Positions 35,245-47,122 of a stretch of DNA of 64,000 nt are shown here, in pieces (the stretch's first letter is position 1; the number at the start of each line of letters is the position of its first letter). The notes beneath the pieces were generated by a model, which worked only from the letters and a program-made list of their open reading frames with translations, made no database searches and was not told where the DNA came from. Location: positions 1 to 64,000 of the forward strand of contig VKHL01000094.1 of the NCBI GenBank assembly GCA_015146655.1, in the 5' to 3' direction. The position numbers and the translations under genes were made by a program. This DNA comes from Ochromonas danica. Taxonomy: Eukaryota; Sar; Chrysophyceae; Chromulinales; Chromulinaceae.

Positions 35245-38200
35245 ATGGGAGGTTGTTATTCTATCAATCTACGGTATGAAACTTTTAAACAATCCTTTAT
35301 TGCTTCCTTTTTTGCAGAAAATGATTTAACAACTTTATTTCAACAATGTGAGATCATTAAAAGTGAAAAAGGACAAACTATGAATCTCTTCATTAATTCG
35401 GAGATTGCCTTTTATATTATTATCTCAGGTGAAGTAATTTTATCCTTATCATCATCAACTAGACCAGCTATGAAAGCAGAAATATTTTATCCAGGTGATT
35501 CCATTGTCTTCTTACCACAATTCACTTATTCTTCTTCGGGTCAGTTAACATGTGGAAAAGTGAATGCAAGTTATACATTACGTTCTAAAGATAGTATAGG
35601 AGAAATCTTATATATGAATCGTACAACTTTTCTATCTTTTCTAAGTAGTCGTTCTTTTGGTGATAATGCATTATCCTTTTTATGTAATCCTGTTATTGAT
35701 ATTTTATCACCTTTATTACCTTTATCAGGATTTGATTCTATGATATTATCTGATTTACAATTATTATTTATTATTATGAAGTTAAGACGTGTAGAATCAG
35801 GTCAAATTATTACATTATCAGATAAATGTGAAGAAGAAGAGGATGATATATTAGAAGGTGATACTTCTTCACGACGTCAACAAAAACATATTTATTATTA
35901 TGATCTATCAAGTAAGTTTATTTGCAAAGTATAGGGTTTCTATTTATTGGATAATCTTATGTGTGATTGAATATCTGTGTGTGTGTAGGGAAATTAACAA
36001 CACCCGTCATTCCATCCAATTCTGTAGGAATGTTGATGACTGGATTATGTTCTTGCTTACCTGAAGGAGTAAATATCAATGAAGCTATTACTTTAATTAA
36101 TGAAGGTGAACTACCTGCTTCACGGTAAGATAAATGTAAACTAGACTCAAATGTAAATACTGGCTGACTGATCACGTGTTTATGCTTCTGTATCTGTGTC
36201 TGTGTGTTCAGTGTTAGTAGCTTAAGTGATCCAGAAAAGAATTATTCCTTATCTCAAGATGCATCTCTTTTGGAAACTTTGAAAACTCAACGAGTTTATC
36301 GTGGCTCAGTCTTTGGATTTGAAAACTTCTTTATTGATAATAATCCTATTCGTCCAGACTCTGTTATTGTAAGTGCATCATATAATGCTTGTTGTTGTTG
36401 TCTTAACCCCCATGCTAATCGTTGGATTTGTTTGTTAGGCTATTGAACAGTCGATTGTTGGTCATACCAGTGCTAGGGCATTGAAGATCCTTTTTATCAT
36501 GAATTCTCATGCAAGACGTGCTTTACGTAGAAATTACCAACGTCGTGTTATGGATAGTGTTCGTCAGCAAATGCCTATCTTCAGTGATCTAGAGGAAGAT
36601 GTTTATAAAGCACTCTGTCAACGTATTACGTTGAAAGGAATTGCAGCGGGAGAGAAGATATTTACTAAGGGTGAAGCTTGTCATTATGCTTACATTATCA
36701 TTCATGGTCTAGTGGAGGTAAGCGAATTTGTTCTGATACCATGTTTGGTACATATGCTGATCTGATTGTCATATTGATGTTCGTCCACAGGAAAATAGCT
36801 ATACTGTTCCTAAGCACTTGTTTCAGGCTTCTCCTACAGCTTCTCCAATGATAGCTGAGCGTTCCTTACTACCAACTGCTAATATGGCATTGCAACGTAC
36901 AAGCAATTTCATCAATGCTTTGAATAGTTCCCTCATGGGTGTGTTGCATCCATCAGCCTCATCTACTGGTTCTCCTCCTTCCAATACAGCACCACTTAAT
37001 AAGCAAAGTCATAGTGAAAGTGTTACAAATGGTACTTCATCAGACCCTCATTCGCCTGGCACTCTTAATGGTGATGTACGATATCTGGCGTCGGGAAGTT
37101 TGTTTGGAGAAGTCTCTTTGGTCACAGACTCGCCCTATTTCTCCAATACCCAAGCCATGGGTAAGCTTTTACTAGTTATTATTACCTATATCTTCAATGT
37201 TTTATCTCCTTGCTTATGTTTGTTTGTGTTGTTGCTAGAATCTACTGTGTTGGCATGCATCAGTAGGCAATCGCTTGATATGATTTACAATGAGAACAAA
37301 GCAAAGATAGCTGCTTTACACATTCGTGTTGCTGGCAACGCAGTAGATTTAGATGATTTCTTAGGATATCCTGATGCAAATGCTATTTTCACAGCGTTTT
37401 GTGATAAAGAACATTCTGCTGAGAATATCTCCTTCTATAATGCTGCAGTTAAATATGAGGCAATGTTTGATCGAATGAGATATTATATCCTTCATTCTGT
37501 TCCTGTCAACTTATGGGAAAAAGTTGCTGATTACAATATCGCTTATGCTCATCAATTAAGTCAAGAAGGAGAGTCTGTGGTAGAGGAAGGAGGAGAATGT
37601 TTGCTTTACTCCACTACAGACCAATTTGAAAATACATCTCTCAATGCCGGTGATTCTTCTGTGATCTACGAAGACACTGGAAATGGATCACTCTCTGCTA
37701 CAGTCGGAATAAGTGGGCGAGTTACCATAGAAGATGATGCTACACTTGATTCGGTTGCCTTCGGTACTATTTTCAAAAAGCCTTCCAATGGACAGTTGGC
37801 ATCCAATGTTTCACAAGTGTCCAGGAATACGGCATCGGTTGGGAGTGCTCCAATTAGATCTGTGGGTTCAAGTACTCCAGGTACCACAACTGTCTTACCG
37901 TCTTTTATAAATGGCAGATCACCCAGTGTATCACTTGGAAAAGTGTTACCTTCAACGGGAAGCAGGGGGGTGGGATTCCCAGCTATTCCATCACCACAAA
38001 TTCACAGTCCAATACAGGCTTTTGGGGATATTAACAAGCCATCAGGCAATCTACCATTGCTAGCCAGTCGTTCCACAGCCAGAACTCTTAGTGCAGTTTC
38101 TTCAAGAAAGGCATCTATGCGAATCAACTCTCGTTTATTATCATTAGCAAATGATCCATCCAGTCCAGATTTACTAGGAGAGAATTGTCGTAATCCATCT

Positions 38201-39400
38201 GGTGTTACTGTGTCTCACAGTGCTCCCACAATCAGCACCATTAGCTCAATTGAAGAGAATGGTAAAGCTCCTTTGCCTATCCTACCTATTTTCAATGAAG
38301 TGAATAAGTCAAAAATGCAAGTGCAGCCAATATTAGAAGGGGTGGTAGATATAGGAAGAGAGAGTATGGAGGATAAGCCAAGGAAAACCAAGCGAGGTAG
38401 TCTGAGAAGTCATCGCAGTGTTGTATCTAGCGCAGCCAGTATTGGTAGTGACTTAGAGTTTAATAGACCTAGTGAACATGAACCGTTAGGTCATGAACTA
38501 AGTGCCATGATGTATGATATACAACAAACCTTGGAAAAGCAATTCAAGGATTTACGAGAAGTCGCAAGAACAATTGTTGAAAAACATATTCAACGTAATG
38601 CAGAACAGGAAGTTAACCTACCTGACAGTATCCGTCAAACTACACTGACTAATTACAATCAGTATAAAGATCAATCGATTTATTTGTCGATTAGTCAAGT
38701 CTTTTCCAATATGGTCTATAAGTATGTTAATAAACTTGAGAGTGTGTGTCATCCACCACCTCCTGAACAAATCATACGAGGTTGGACGATCTTCCGTACA
38801 GCAAAGGATGAGATCTTTAAATTGATGAAGAAAGATTCTTATATGCGTTTCAAACAAAGTAAAGATTTTCAAGCCTTTATTAAGACTATGAAACCATATA
38901 AGCATGAAGATAATATCAATAGTGTGGAAATGACTACTACAATGACAGCTCCACGTATTAATGCTTCAGTCAGTCAAAGTATGGATAATAATGCTATTAC
39001 TAGCATGAGGCGTCCTGGAGGTCTTTCACTAGCACAAAATGAGAACAGTATTGCTGGTGTCAGTCCTCATCATGGTAGTAGTAATACTGGCACAGTACAC
39101 ATGTATGTTTGCTCAAACTCAGTTGATCATTCTTCCAGCAAATCTAACCGTTCAGTTAGTATTTCCCGATCACGATTGTCTGATCGTAGAAGTGGTGCTC
39201 CTCTTCCCAAATCTGCTCCTATTGATTTATTCACTGTATCAGATACTAATAACAATAGTACTCACACTGGGAATGTGAGTACTAGTATAACTTATCATAG
39301 CAACAATACAAGTCCCCTTGTTCCACGCTCAGATAACCAATCTTCCACTTTTCGTGAAATGAATAATGATCAAGGAATAGCTATCTTTGAAAAGCCGTGA
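35245..39400 (+). CDS. Acylation-signal protein with cyclic-nucleotide-binding-like domains and a split RGS domain
   Basis: Six exons, 35245-35911, 35989-36124, 36212-36368, 36439-36717, 36791-37160 and 37239-39400, give about 1,256 residues. The start MGGCYS fits an N-myristoylation and palmitoylation signal. Cyclic-nucleotide-binding-like beta rolls are visible at about residues 20-130 (YIIISGEV ... FYPGDSIVF), less clearly at 170-320, and at 345-560 (FSDLEEDVY ... GEKIFTKGE ... YIIIHGLVE ... GSLFGEVSLV). The third is interrupted by a Ser/Pro insertion and lacks the Arg that contacts the phosphate in cAMP binders. An RGS domain follows in two parts: FLGYPDANAIFTAF...SAENISFY (about 574-610), and HIQRNAEQEVNL with MKKDSYMRF (about 975-1080), separated by some 350 low-complexity residues. 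RGS domains speed GTP hydrolysis by G-alpha. A membrane-tethered link between second messenger and G protein is inferred. Confidence 0.75.
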
Positions 39401-40589
39401 AGAGTTAGTACGCCTAGCTAATGGATTTTATATTATATTATTGTTATTATTGTTATTAACTCAACATTCAATGAGTGTCATCTTTACATTTATTATACAA
39501 ACAAATGGAATATTATTATTAATGAAGCTAATAAACATTTAGTTGATGTGATGATATTGTACAATGAAGAAGAAAAAGAAGAAGAAGAATTATAATAAAG
39601 ACTCTAGTCGTATTATATTTATTGTTGTACTATTGACTAACAACCAACCCATTATATGTACAGTATTAGTATGTATTCTTTCTTTTTCGTGATAATTGTG
39701 ATTATGATAGGAAAGCCACAGTGTCACTCTTTCTGTCTGTTTGTCTCTTTGTTTGTCTGTCTGTCTCTGTTCAATATATTAGTAATGTTGTTAGTTTTAT
39801 TACCCGTAGTTAAGATAGGATTCAGAATATACATCCCCTTCCTACCTACCTCCCTTCCTTTCTTTCTTATCATAGCCCTTCTTTTCTCTTCAAATATGAT
39901 GGAGACATGCGCTTCTTCCACTCTTGCAAGAAAGGGTGGGTTATCTCTTGTTTTTATAATATAATCCTTTCGATTTATGTCGACTTTTGTTTTTCTGTCA
40001 ATACAAGAGTATAGTGAAGTCTTTTTTTGTCATATTATTACTGCTACTGCTTTGACATACAATATCAATGAGAAGTCATTGATTGTTACTGTACTTCTTG
40101 TTGTTTGAAAGAGACTGAACACATCTTTTTATCAGGTTCAAACAGAAGTGAGTTAACTATCATTTGTCTTAGAATGATAATAGTATGAGAAAAGATTTTG
40201 TTATAGTGACAAAGAAAAGATTTTAAAAAAAACAATAAACAAGAAAATGCTATCCATGTTTTCTTCAAATATTATGGTATAGTCGTCTGTTCTATGGAGT
40301 TGTGATAGTATTTAGTAAGAGTAATAGAATGCTCGTTATTTGCTTTTTAATTTAATATTATTCATGTTAATATTCTCTATTTGTACACTATTTCCCTCTT
40401 CTTCTTCTTCTTCTTCTTCTTCTTCTTCTTCTTCTTCTTCTTCCTGCCTTTGTTGTGATTTACTATAGACAGTAAACATGATGTGGAAGTAGAACAAGAA
40501 GAAGAAGATGTTGAAGTGTTATTGTATAGTTAGTCTACGATCCCTATTGTCAATGACAATAAGATTGGTCAACAGGAGTATCTTTGAGG
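39401..40589. other. Intergenic, convergent 3' flanks
   Basis: About 1.2 kb of AT-rich sequence between two convergent genes, with runs of TTATTATTG and a CTT microsatellite at 40398-40443. No gene is supported. Confidence 0.5.
40398..40443. repeat. (CTT)n microsatellite
   Basis: About fifteen uninterrupted trinucleotide units in the spacer downstream of the cyclin gene. Confidence 0.95.
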
Positions 40590-41740
40590 TTAACAGCTTG
40601 AATAGAAATCTTCTAATGCTTTTTGAATCTGATCCACTGCTCGTCTATCAACTTTCATACGAGATAACTGTTCCAAACACCGCTTTTCAATAGCTTTGAT
40701 CGTATCACCTTCTCCGACTACTGTTGCTGTTGCTGTTGCTGCCGCTGTTGTTGTTGTTTCATTCATCTTCTTGGTAACAGACATCAAGATAGCAGCCCAT
40801 GCCATTTCTAATCCACTATAGTCAATCACTAGACGATCGACTAATAAACTATCATTACAAACATTCCAAACAATCTGCATTGAACTAGGTGGTAAACCTA
40901 ATCGATGAGATAGACTTGGTGTATACTTATGAGGATAGTCACTATAAGAATATAATGCAAATCCAAGACATTTCAAGATCATTCGTTCTGATAGAAGAAG
41001 ATGATGTCGAATAGCAGCTGTTAACTCCCCTCCTCCTCCTTGTAGGATAGTCCGATTAATCAGACTTGGACATGATATCGCACCTTTAACAAGGTAGTAT
41101 TCTAATAATTGAACAAACTGTGTAGTATTCACACATGCAATTAGCATGACCAACAAGTTGTTAGTATTAGTATGACATATCGTAGTCTCATTACCTGAAT
41201 AACAGAGCAAGCATGTTCTTCTACTTTACAAGCTTCGAGTAGTAAAGCTATTGGAGCGATCTCCATATAAGCTCCCATGATTTTCTCACTAGAAGGAAGA
41301 AAACAATATTGTCAGGTACAAGGACAGACAGAGAGGCGAAAGCCAGCAAGGGTGATGAACAAGGATAAGGACATGAACTAGTAATAGAGAGAGTTTGATA
41401 TAAAATGACAACAACAAGAGACAGACAGACAGACAAGGAAAGGAATGGAATGGAATTGACAGATAGTCTATATCAATATGTCAATTGACTCTATATGGTG
41501 TGGCGTGTATGTCTATGTGAATATAGCATGTAAACGTGTTATATGGTGGATATGAATATAGCATGTAAATGTGATATATGGTGGATGTAAACATAGTATG
41601 TAAATGTTGAGTGAGTGAATGACTTACTGAACAGTGATATGTTGATATAAACATTGTGCACATACTGTCACAGTTTGTGGTAAAGAAATTAAGATAGATG
41701 CTTCACGAATTAATAATAAGGCTTTTCTTTCCTTATTCAT
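40590..41740 (-). CDS. Cyclin L/T-type transcriptional cyclin
   Basis: Exons 41740-41628, 41288-41195 and 41117-40590 encode about 244 residues. The first cyclin fold begins REASILISLPQTVTVCAQ, like the AGILLRLPQVAMATGQ helix of cyclin L, and continues with IALLLEACKVEEHA, equal to the family's LA-KIEE core. Further on, SERMILKCLGFALYSYSDYPHKY matches E-x-x-LLKELGF-x-x-x-x-HPHK, and WNVCNDSLLVDRLVIDYSGLEMAWAAI matches the second fold. Such cyclins partner CDK9-12 type kinases in transcription and splicing. No C-terminal RS domain is present, so it is shorter than animal cyclin L. Exon 1 and 2 are small and were joined by phase (CA|T). Confidence 0.72.
41518..41611. repeat. 35-bp tandem repeat in cyclin intron 1
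   Basis: Two full units and a partial third, period 35, each starting TGAATATAGCATGTAAA or a close variant. It lies just inside the 5' end of the long first intron (41289-41627). Confidence 0.8.
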
Positions 41741-42065
41741 TCTATCAACAACCACCCTTTTCTTTCAACGAATTAAACGAATTTCATTAATTATCACCAC
41801 CATATGATGACAAAAATGTCAGCTATTATTGTTGTGCGTGCGGTGAAGATTAACTTAATGGGTGACTAAGTTACAGTGACGGCAAGCACACCGCTGCTGG
41901 CAGACCTGGGAAGCAAATTTTGATGAGAAGCAACGTCGACGTGTTCTTCTTCCCACCATCAACAACAAGGAGAACACACCCTAGGATTACCCCTGGCAAT
42001 CATTGAATGCTTGCTGCATGCTCTTCTTATTTTCAAGAACAATCACATTGAATGATTAAATAACA
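41741..42065. promoter_or_regulatory. Divergent promoter between cyclin and CK2-like genes
   Basis: About 325 bp between two divergent starts. A TTAACTTAATGGGTGACTAA stretch at 41850-41869 resembles words seen near 29390. No other element is recognisable. Confidence 0.35.
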
Positions 42066-43502
42066 ATGAACCATCTTCCATTCTTCATTATTCTATTTTT
42101 GTTATTTTCCTTCCTTACGGTTGGATTGGGAAAACATGCTCTACGGTTGAAAGATATCAAATGGGGGTAAGTGCTCTCACTATCTTGTCCTCTCGCTTCT
42201 TCTCCTACCATGTTGAATTGAAGGATATGAAGGAAAACACCACCTTACAAAAAACATGATGAGAACTAACTAACCATGATGTTGCTGATGTGCTGACATG
42301 TGTGTATAGGAATGCTTCCAACTATGAGATCCAGGGAGTGCTGGGTCAAGGTCATCATGGCACTGCCTATCTTGCGAAACATCGCTGGAGTCAGCAGAAT
42401 GTGGTGATCAAGACCTTCATGCAAGAAACAACTTCCACAGAGGACATGTTGCGAGAGATCGATTTGGCTCAACGAGTGACAGGGTGTCCCCACACTCCAG
42501 CTGTCCATGATGTGATTTCCTACAAGGGCGAGGCAGCAGTCGTCATTTCATTCTTGAACATCACTTCGATGAATTGGCACCATCTATCACCCGAGATGGT
42601 TCGATCCCATATGTATGATTTGTTGGAAGCTGTGGCATGTGCGGCATCGAGAGGAGTGAGTCACTTGGACATTCAGCCAGCCAATATTCGTCTAGACAAA
42701 GAAAGTGGGCGTTTGCGTCTAATCGATTGGGGCGATGGCAGGCTGTATCCAGAGGGTGTGCAAGATCTGAGGGCTGACTGGGCTTTGAGAGACAGTTATG
42801 CCACGAAAGCATATCACATGATTCGTAAACATTTTATGACGAATCAGCGCACGGTATCCCGTTTTGGTAGTTTCTATCCTCCTGAGTTTTTATTGCGCTA
42901 TAAGCGCACAGACTTGTTGAAGACAGATGTGTGGTCAGTGGGGTGTCTCTTTGGTGCATGGATCTTCCATCGCCATCCCTCGTTCATTCCCATTGCTGCG
43001 GACTATGTGATCGAGATAGCGAAGGTGAGTGTCTCAGCCATGATGACAGTTGTAGTGGGATTGATTGTTAATTGTGATGTGTTGTACTGGCTTGTTAGAT
43101 ATTCGGCTCAGAGGCGTTGGAGTCGGCGATGCATGCTAAAGGCGTGGATGTGAATCTCCCGAAGAGCTATCCAGGCCAACCATTGGAGTCTCTAGTGAAC
43201 GAGGCCAATCAAGCATATGCAACACCGGATGCTCTGGATCTTCTGATGCATTTACTGGAGTAAGTGCTCTTTGTGGTCATCTACCTGCTGTGGTGTAGTG
43301 GTAATGTTGGATTTGTGTTATTTCTGCTAGTCTTGATCAGAACAAGCGATTCAGCGCTCAGCAAGCATTATTGCATCCATACTTCGATCCTATTCGCAAT
43401 GCATCTGCTGCATCAAGGGCAGTGAATGGATCATTAGGAGATGATGAACAGGCTCATCGACGTCGGGCACATCATCTCCGATTTCGTCATGATTCGTCTT
43501 AA
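42066..43502 (+). CDS. CK2alpha-like kinase with signal peptide, plus-strand copy
   Basis: Exons 42066-42166, 42310-43024, 43099-43259 and 43331-43502 give about 382 residues. Residues 1-22 (MNHLPFFIILFLLFSFLTVG) form a clear signal peptide or anchor. The kinase domain resembles casein kinase 2 alpha: GQGHHGTAY loop, VVIK with Lys68, RLRLIDWGDG with DWG at 173-175 as in CK2, and a FDPIRN end like the CK2 HPYFYP. The catalytic loop is HLDIQPAN at 152-159: Asp154 is kept but Gln156 replaces the usual Lys, and His-Leu-Asp replaces His-Arg-Asp. It may be a weak or specialised kinase, or a pseudokinase, in the secretory pathway or outside the cell. It lies tail to tail with a near-identical copy. 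Confidence 0.78.
42307..43489 (+). repeat. Left arm of a 1,183-bp inverted repeat
   Basis: Runs from the acceptor of intron 1 to ten codons before the stop of the plus-strand kinase gene, including two introns. It matches the reverse complement of 44157-45339 without any difference that I found, and the arms have the same length. Confidence 0.9.
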
Positions 43503-44128
43503 TCATTTTGATTTTATGGAACGTATGGCATACGGTTCCTTGTATAAGTGTTGTTAGGCATCGTGGCAGGGCATTCGCTCTATCCCGACGAACGTGTTTT
43601 GTTTGAATAACGTCTGTAGCGTATAGCATCATTCTGTATTTCGAACAGCGATACCAACGACTAATGGTTATCATCTGCTCGTTTACAGTGCAATTTCTTA
43701 GATCATTTGTAGTTTGATTAATTTTTTTACCATGCTGATGTGGTATACTGTGCAACTGTCTTGGGCATTTCAATGCATAATAAAAGAATCAATCCTTGAT
43801 AAGTAGATATAACCATTCTATTATCTTACATCAAGTGGATAATGACATGGTTATATAGAGTAGCTCATTTTGATAGAATATTGATTGTCAATTACTGTAA
43901 CTAGTAAAGTTTGCAATTCAATCAGAATTTTTCTATATATCATTAGAGTCAAACGGAATGATGCCGCGGCCTAAAGCACGACTTCTGGAAGTAAACACAA
44001 TGATACTACAATATCCAAATATCTATAGCTTGAAAAGCCAAGAAATGCACTAAATGCAACAAAACAAACTCTAACGAACCGAAGTAAATCTACAAGACGA
44101 TGCAACCTTTCGTAAAACAAAAAAAAAA
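43503..44128. other. Spacer between the convergent kinase copies
   Basis: About 630 bp of unique sequence with the 3' flanks of both copies. No gene is seen. A run of nine A bases lies at 44120-44128. Confidence 0.5.
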
Positions 44129-45582
44129 TTAAACTTCAGCAATAGCTGGATCATCGTGACGAAATCGGAGATGATGTGCCCGACGTCGATGAGCCTGTTC
44201 ATCATCTCCTAATGATCCATTCACTGCCCTTGATGCAGCAGATGCATTGCGAATAGGATCGAAGTATGGATGCAATAATGCTTGCTGAGCGCTGAATCGC
44301 TTGTTCTGATCAAGACTAGCAGAAATAACACAAATCCAACATTACCACTACACCACAGCAGGTAGATGACCACAAAGAGCACTTACTCCAGTAAATGCAT
44401 CAGAAGATCCAGAGCATCCGGTGTTGCATATGCTTGATTGGCCTCGTTCACTAGAGACTCCAATGGTTGGCCTGGATAGCTCTTCGGGAGATTCACATCC
44501 ACGCCTTTAGCATGCATCGCCGACTCCAACGCCTCTGAGCCGAATATCTAACAAGCCAGTACAACACATCACAATTAACAATCAATCCCACTACAACTGT
44601 CATCATGGCTGAGACACTCACCTTCGCTATCTCGATCACATAGTCCGCAGCAATGGGAATGAACGAGGGATGGCGATGGAAGATCCATGCACCAAAGAGA
44701 CACCCCACTGACCACACATCTGTCTTCAACAAGTCTGTGCGCTTATAGCGCAATAAAAACTCAGGAGGATAGAAACTACCAAAACGGGATACCGTGCGCT
44801 GATTCGTCATAAAATGTTTACGAATCATGTGATATGCTTTCGTGGCATAACTGTCTCTCAAAGCCCAGTCAGCCCTCAGATCTTGCACACCCTCTGGATA
44901 CAGCCTGCCATCGCCCCAATCGATTAGACGCAAACGCCCACTTTCTTTGTCTAGACGAATATTGGCTGGCTGAATGTCCAAGTGACTCACTCCTCTCGAT
45001 GCCGCACATGCCACAGCTTCCAACAAATCATACATATGGGATCGAACCATCTCGGGTGATAGATGGTGCCAATTCATCGAAGTGATGTTCAAGAATGAAA
45101 TGACGACTGCTGCCTCGCCCTTGTAGGAAATCACATCATGGACAGCTGGAGTGTGGGGACACCCTGTCACTCGTTGAGCCAAATCGATCTCTCGCAACAT
45201 GTCCTCTGTGGAAGTTGTTTCTTGCATGAAGGTCTTGATCACCACATTCTGCTGACTCCAGCGATGTTTCGCAAGATAGGCAGTGCCATGATGACCTTGA
45301 CCCAGCACTCCCTGGATCTCATAGTTGGAAGCATTCCTAGCACATCAACAAGATCATGGTCAATTTATTGTTCATATATACTTATATTATTGTACGAGTT
45401 GTTCTTCACATGCTTCTGTGACTATTCAACATGGTAGGAGAAGAAGGAAAAGGATAGGATAGTGAGAGCACTTACCCCCATTTGATATCTTTCATCCGTA
45501 GAGCATGCTTTCCCAATCCAACCACAAGGAAGGAAAAGAACAAAAATAGAATCATGAAGAAATTCAACTTGACTTGCATCAT
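44129..45582 (-). CDS. CK2alpha-like kinase with signal peptide, minus-strand copy
   Basis: Exons 45582-45476, 45336-44622, 44547-44387 and 44315-44129 give about 389 residues. From exon 2 to near the end the protein is the same as the plus-strand copy, including HLDIQPAN and DWG. It differs at both ends. The leader is MMQVKLNFFMILFLFFSFLVVG, still a good signal peptide but with several changes, and the last residues are HDDPAIAEV instead of HDSS. Exon 1 plus intron 1 of the two copies are only partly similar, so the duplication is older than the identical core. The first ATG giving a compact signal peptide was chosen; the frame stays open further upstream. Confidence 0.78.
44157..45339 (-). 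repeat. Right arm of the 1,183-bp inverted repeat
   Basis: Reverse-complement partner of 42307-43489, separated from it by 667 bp. Identity covers introns as well as exons, which points to recent gene conversion rather than selection on protein. Confidence 0.9.
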
Positions 45583-46262
45583 CACATAATCTTGACAGCA
45601 ACTGTGTGGAGTCTGAAAGAGCCCTGTGTAAACAGTGTGATTTGATGGGGTGGAGAACAATTCCATTTCCATCTCACACACCACGGCCAGAGGGGTTGTA
45701 CTGTGTGTAACAGCCAGGGGTTGCCTGAGGGGGTGATGGGATTACATCAACTTCGATTTTCCACTTCCAGACCGAACACTTCGCTTTTCGCCTGCCTTGT
45801 TAACACTTCTTTGCTCTTCATTCTACTTCAATATATCTCTTTTAGCATTAATTTATCTTTGAGAATTATATAATATCTATTAAACAATGGTATTATTCAC
45901 ACATCTTCACAACTCATCTTTTCACCTTGCAAGAGTGTATAATTTGAGGTTTAAAGTTCAACTTTGAGAGTTAACTTAACTTGGTAAAGATTAACTTGGT
46001 AAAGATTAACTTGGTCAACGATGTAATAGTGTATAAGATACTCAGAAGATATTGAGTTGTACTTGGTCAAGATAGTGAAGATAGTTGTACAACTTACAAA
46101 CAGAGTGTACTGCTCGTTCAGCTATTGAAATCGTGAATCTAATTGTGCATATAAATCCACAAAAATCAATCTTTAAATGTAGAGAGCATTCATCTATTAA
46201 CACACTCATTAGCATGAAAAATCAACAACTGAATGGTGTCTGTTTCTTTGGAGTATAAATAT
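45583..46262. other. Intergenic between kinase copy and UBE2K gene
   Basis: About 680 bp that should hold the promoter of the minus-strand kinase and the 3' UTR of the E2 gene. It contains a 15-bp tandem repeat, listed separately. Confidence 0.45.
45976..46020. repeat. 15-bp tandem repeat, three units
   Basis: Units read TTAACTTGGTAAAGA twice and then a variant ending TCAACG. They lie about 400 bp upstream of the minus-strand kinase start. Confidence 0.85.
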
Positions 46263-47122
46263 CTATCCAAGGTTGCTTAGTAGAGCTTCCACAGCAGCAT
46301 TCTCATCACCTTTTGATGCCAACAAAGCATTTCGAGCTGCTTCTTCAGGGAATCCCATATCCATTAGTCTACGTAAAGCTGGAGAAACTTCTGATACTTG
46401 ACCATTATTTGCATAAGTTGCTGTCCACTCTCTGGCTTGTGCCACAAACTCTGGATGTCTTTCCTTATACATGGTTGCCACGACGGCATCTTGAGGATCA
46501 TTAGGCTCGGGAGAACATAACAAAGCCTGAAGACTGAGTAAAGCTGTTTTCATGGTCAATGCGGGAGACCATTGATCCTTGAGAATGTCAAGGCAGATAG
46601 CCCCTGTGACGGACGAAATGTTGGGGTGCCAAACTAATTAAAACATGATGATAAACCATGATTATTCAAGCATTAGAGTATGTAGTGGTGAGGAGAGAGT
46701 TACCCTTTGTGATAAACTTCATTTTGGGTGGGCTGAAAGGATAGTCATTGGGAATATTAATATCAACATGAAAGACACCTCCAGTATAGGGCGTGTCGGA
46801 AGGACCATTAATTGTCTGCATAGAAAAACAAAAAGGAAATAGAGGTTAAAAAATGATAGTCAGAGAAGTCAGAACACCATAACAGCAACAGCAATAATAA
46901 TAATGGCAAAAAATGGAAGCAACAACACTTACTCCAATCATATGTGCTGGATTTACAGGATCTTGTTGAATACTGACACCACTAGCTTTATCATTTTGTA
47001 AGTCCTGGATAAATATGCATTCATATTTTTATATCCTGTTTTTTTGGTTGGACTATTCATGGAGTAGAGGAAGTTGACAAACAAACCTGCAATTCTTTCC
47101 TTATTCTCCCAGAAGCTGCCAT
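46263..47122 (-). CDS. UBE2K: Ubiquitin-conjugating enzyme E2 K with UBA domain
   Basis: Exons 47122-47087, 47004-46933, 46815-46704 and 46633-46263 encode about 196 residues, close to the 200 of animal UBE2K and 215 of yeast Ubc1. The UBC fold has [22 protein letters not shown], the HPN motif at 76-78 and the catalytic Cys87 in GAICLDIL. The C-terminus is a UBA domain ([15 protein letters not shown] ... [10 protein letters not shown]), which sets this E2 class apart. Such E2s extend Lys48-linked ubiquitin chains for proteasomal degradation. The gene is divergent from the SPIN90-like gene. Confidence 0.93.

Noticed and set aside
34952-35329. Frame overlapping the start of the CNB-RGS gene
   Set aside because: Runs through a probable leader intron and reads the gene in another frame.
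44834-45437. Plus-strand frames antisense to the minus-strand kinase
   Set aside because: Mirror images of the same frames opposite the other copy, explained by the inverted repeat.
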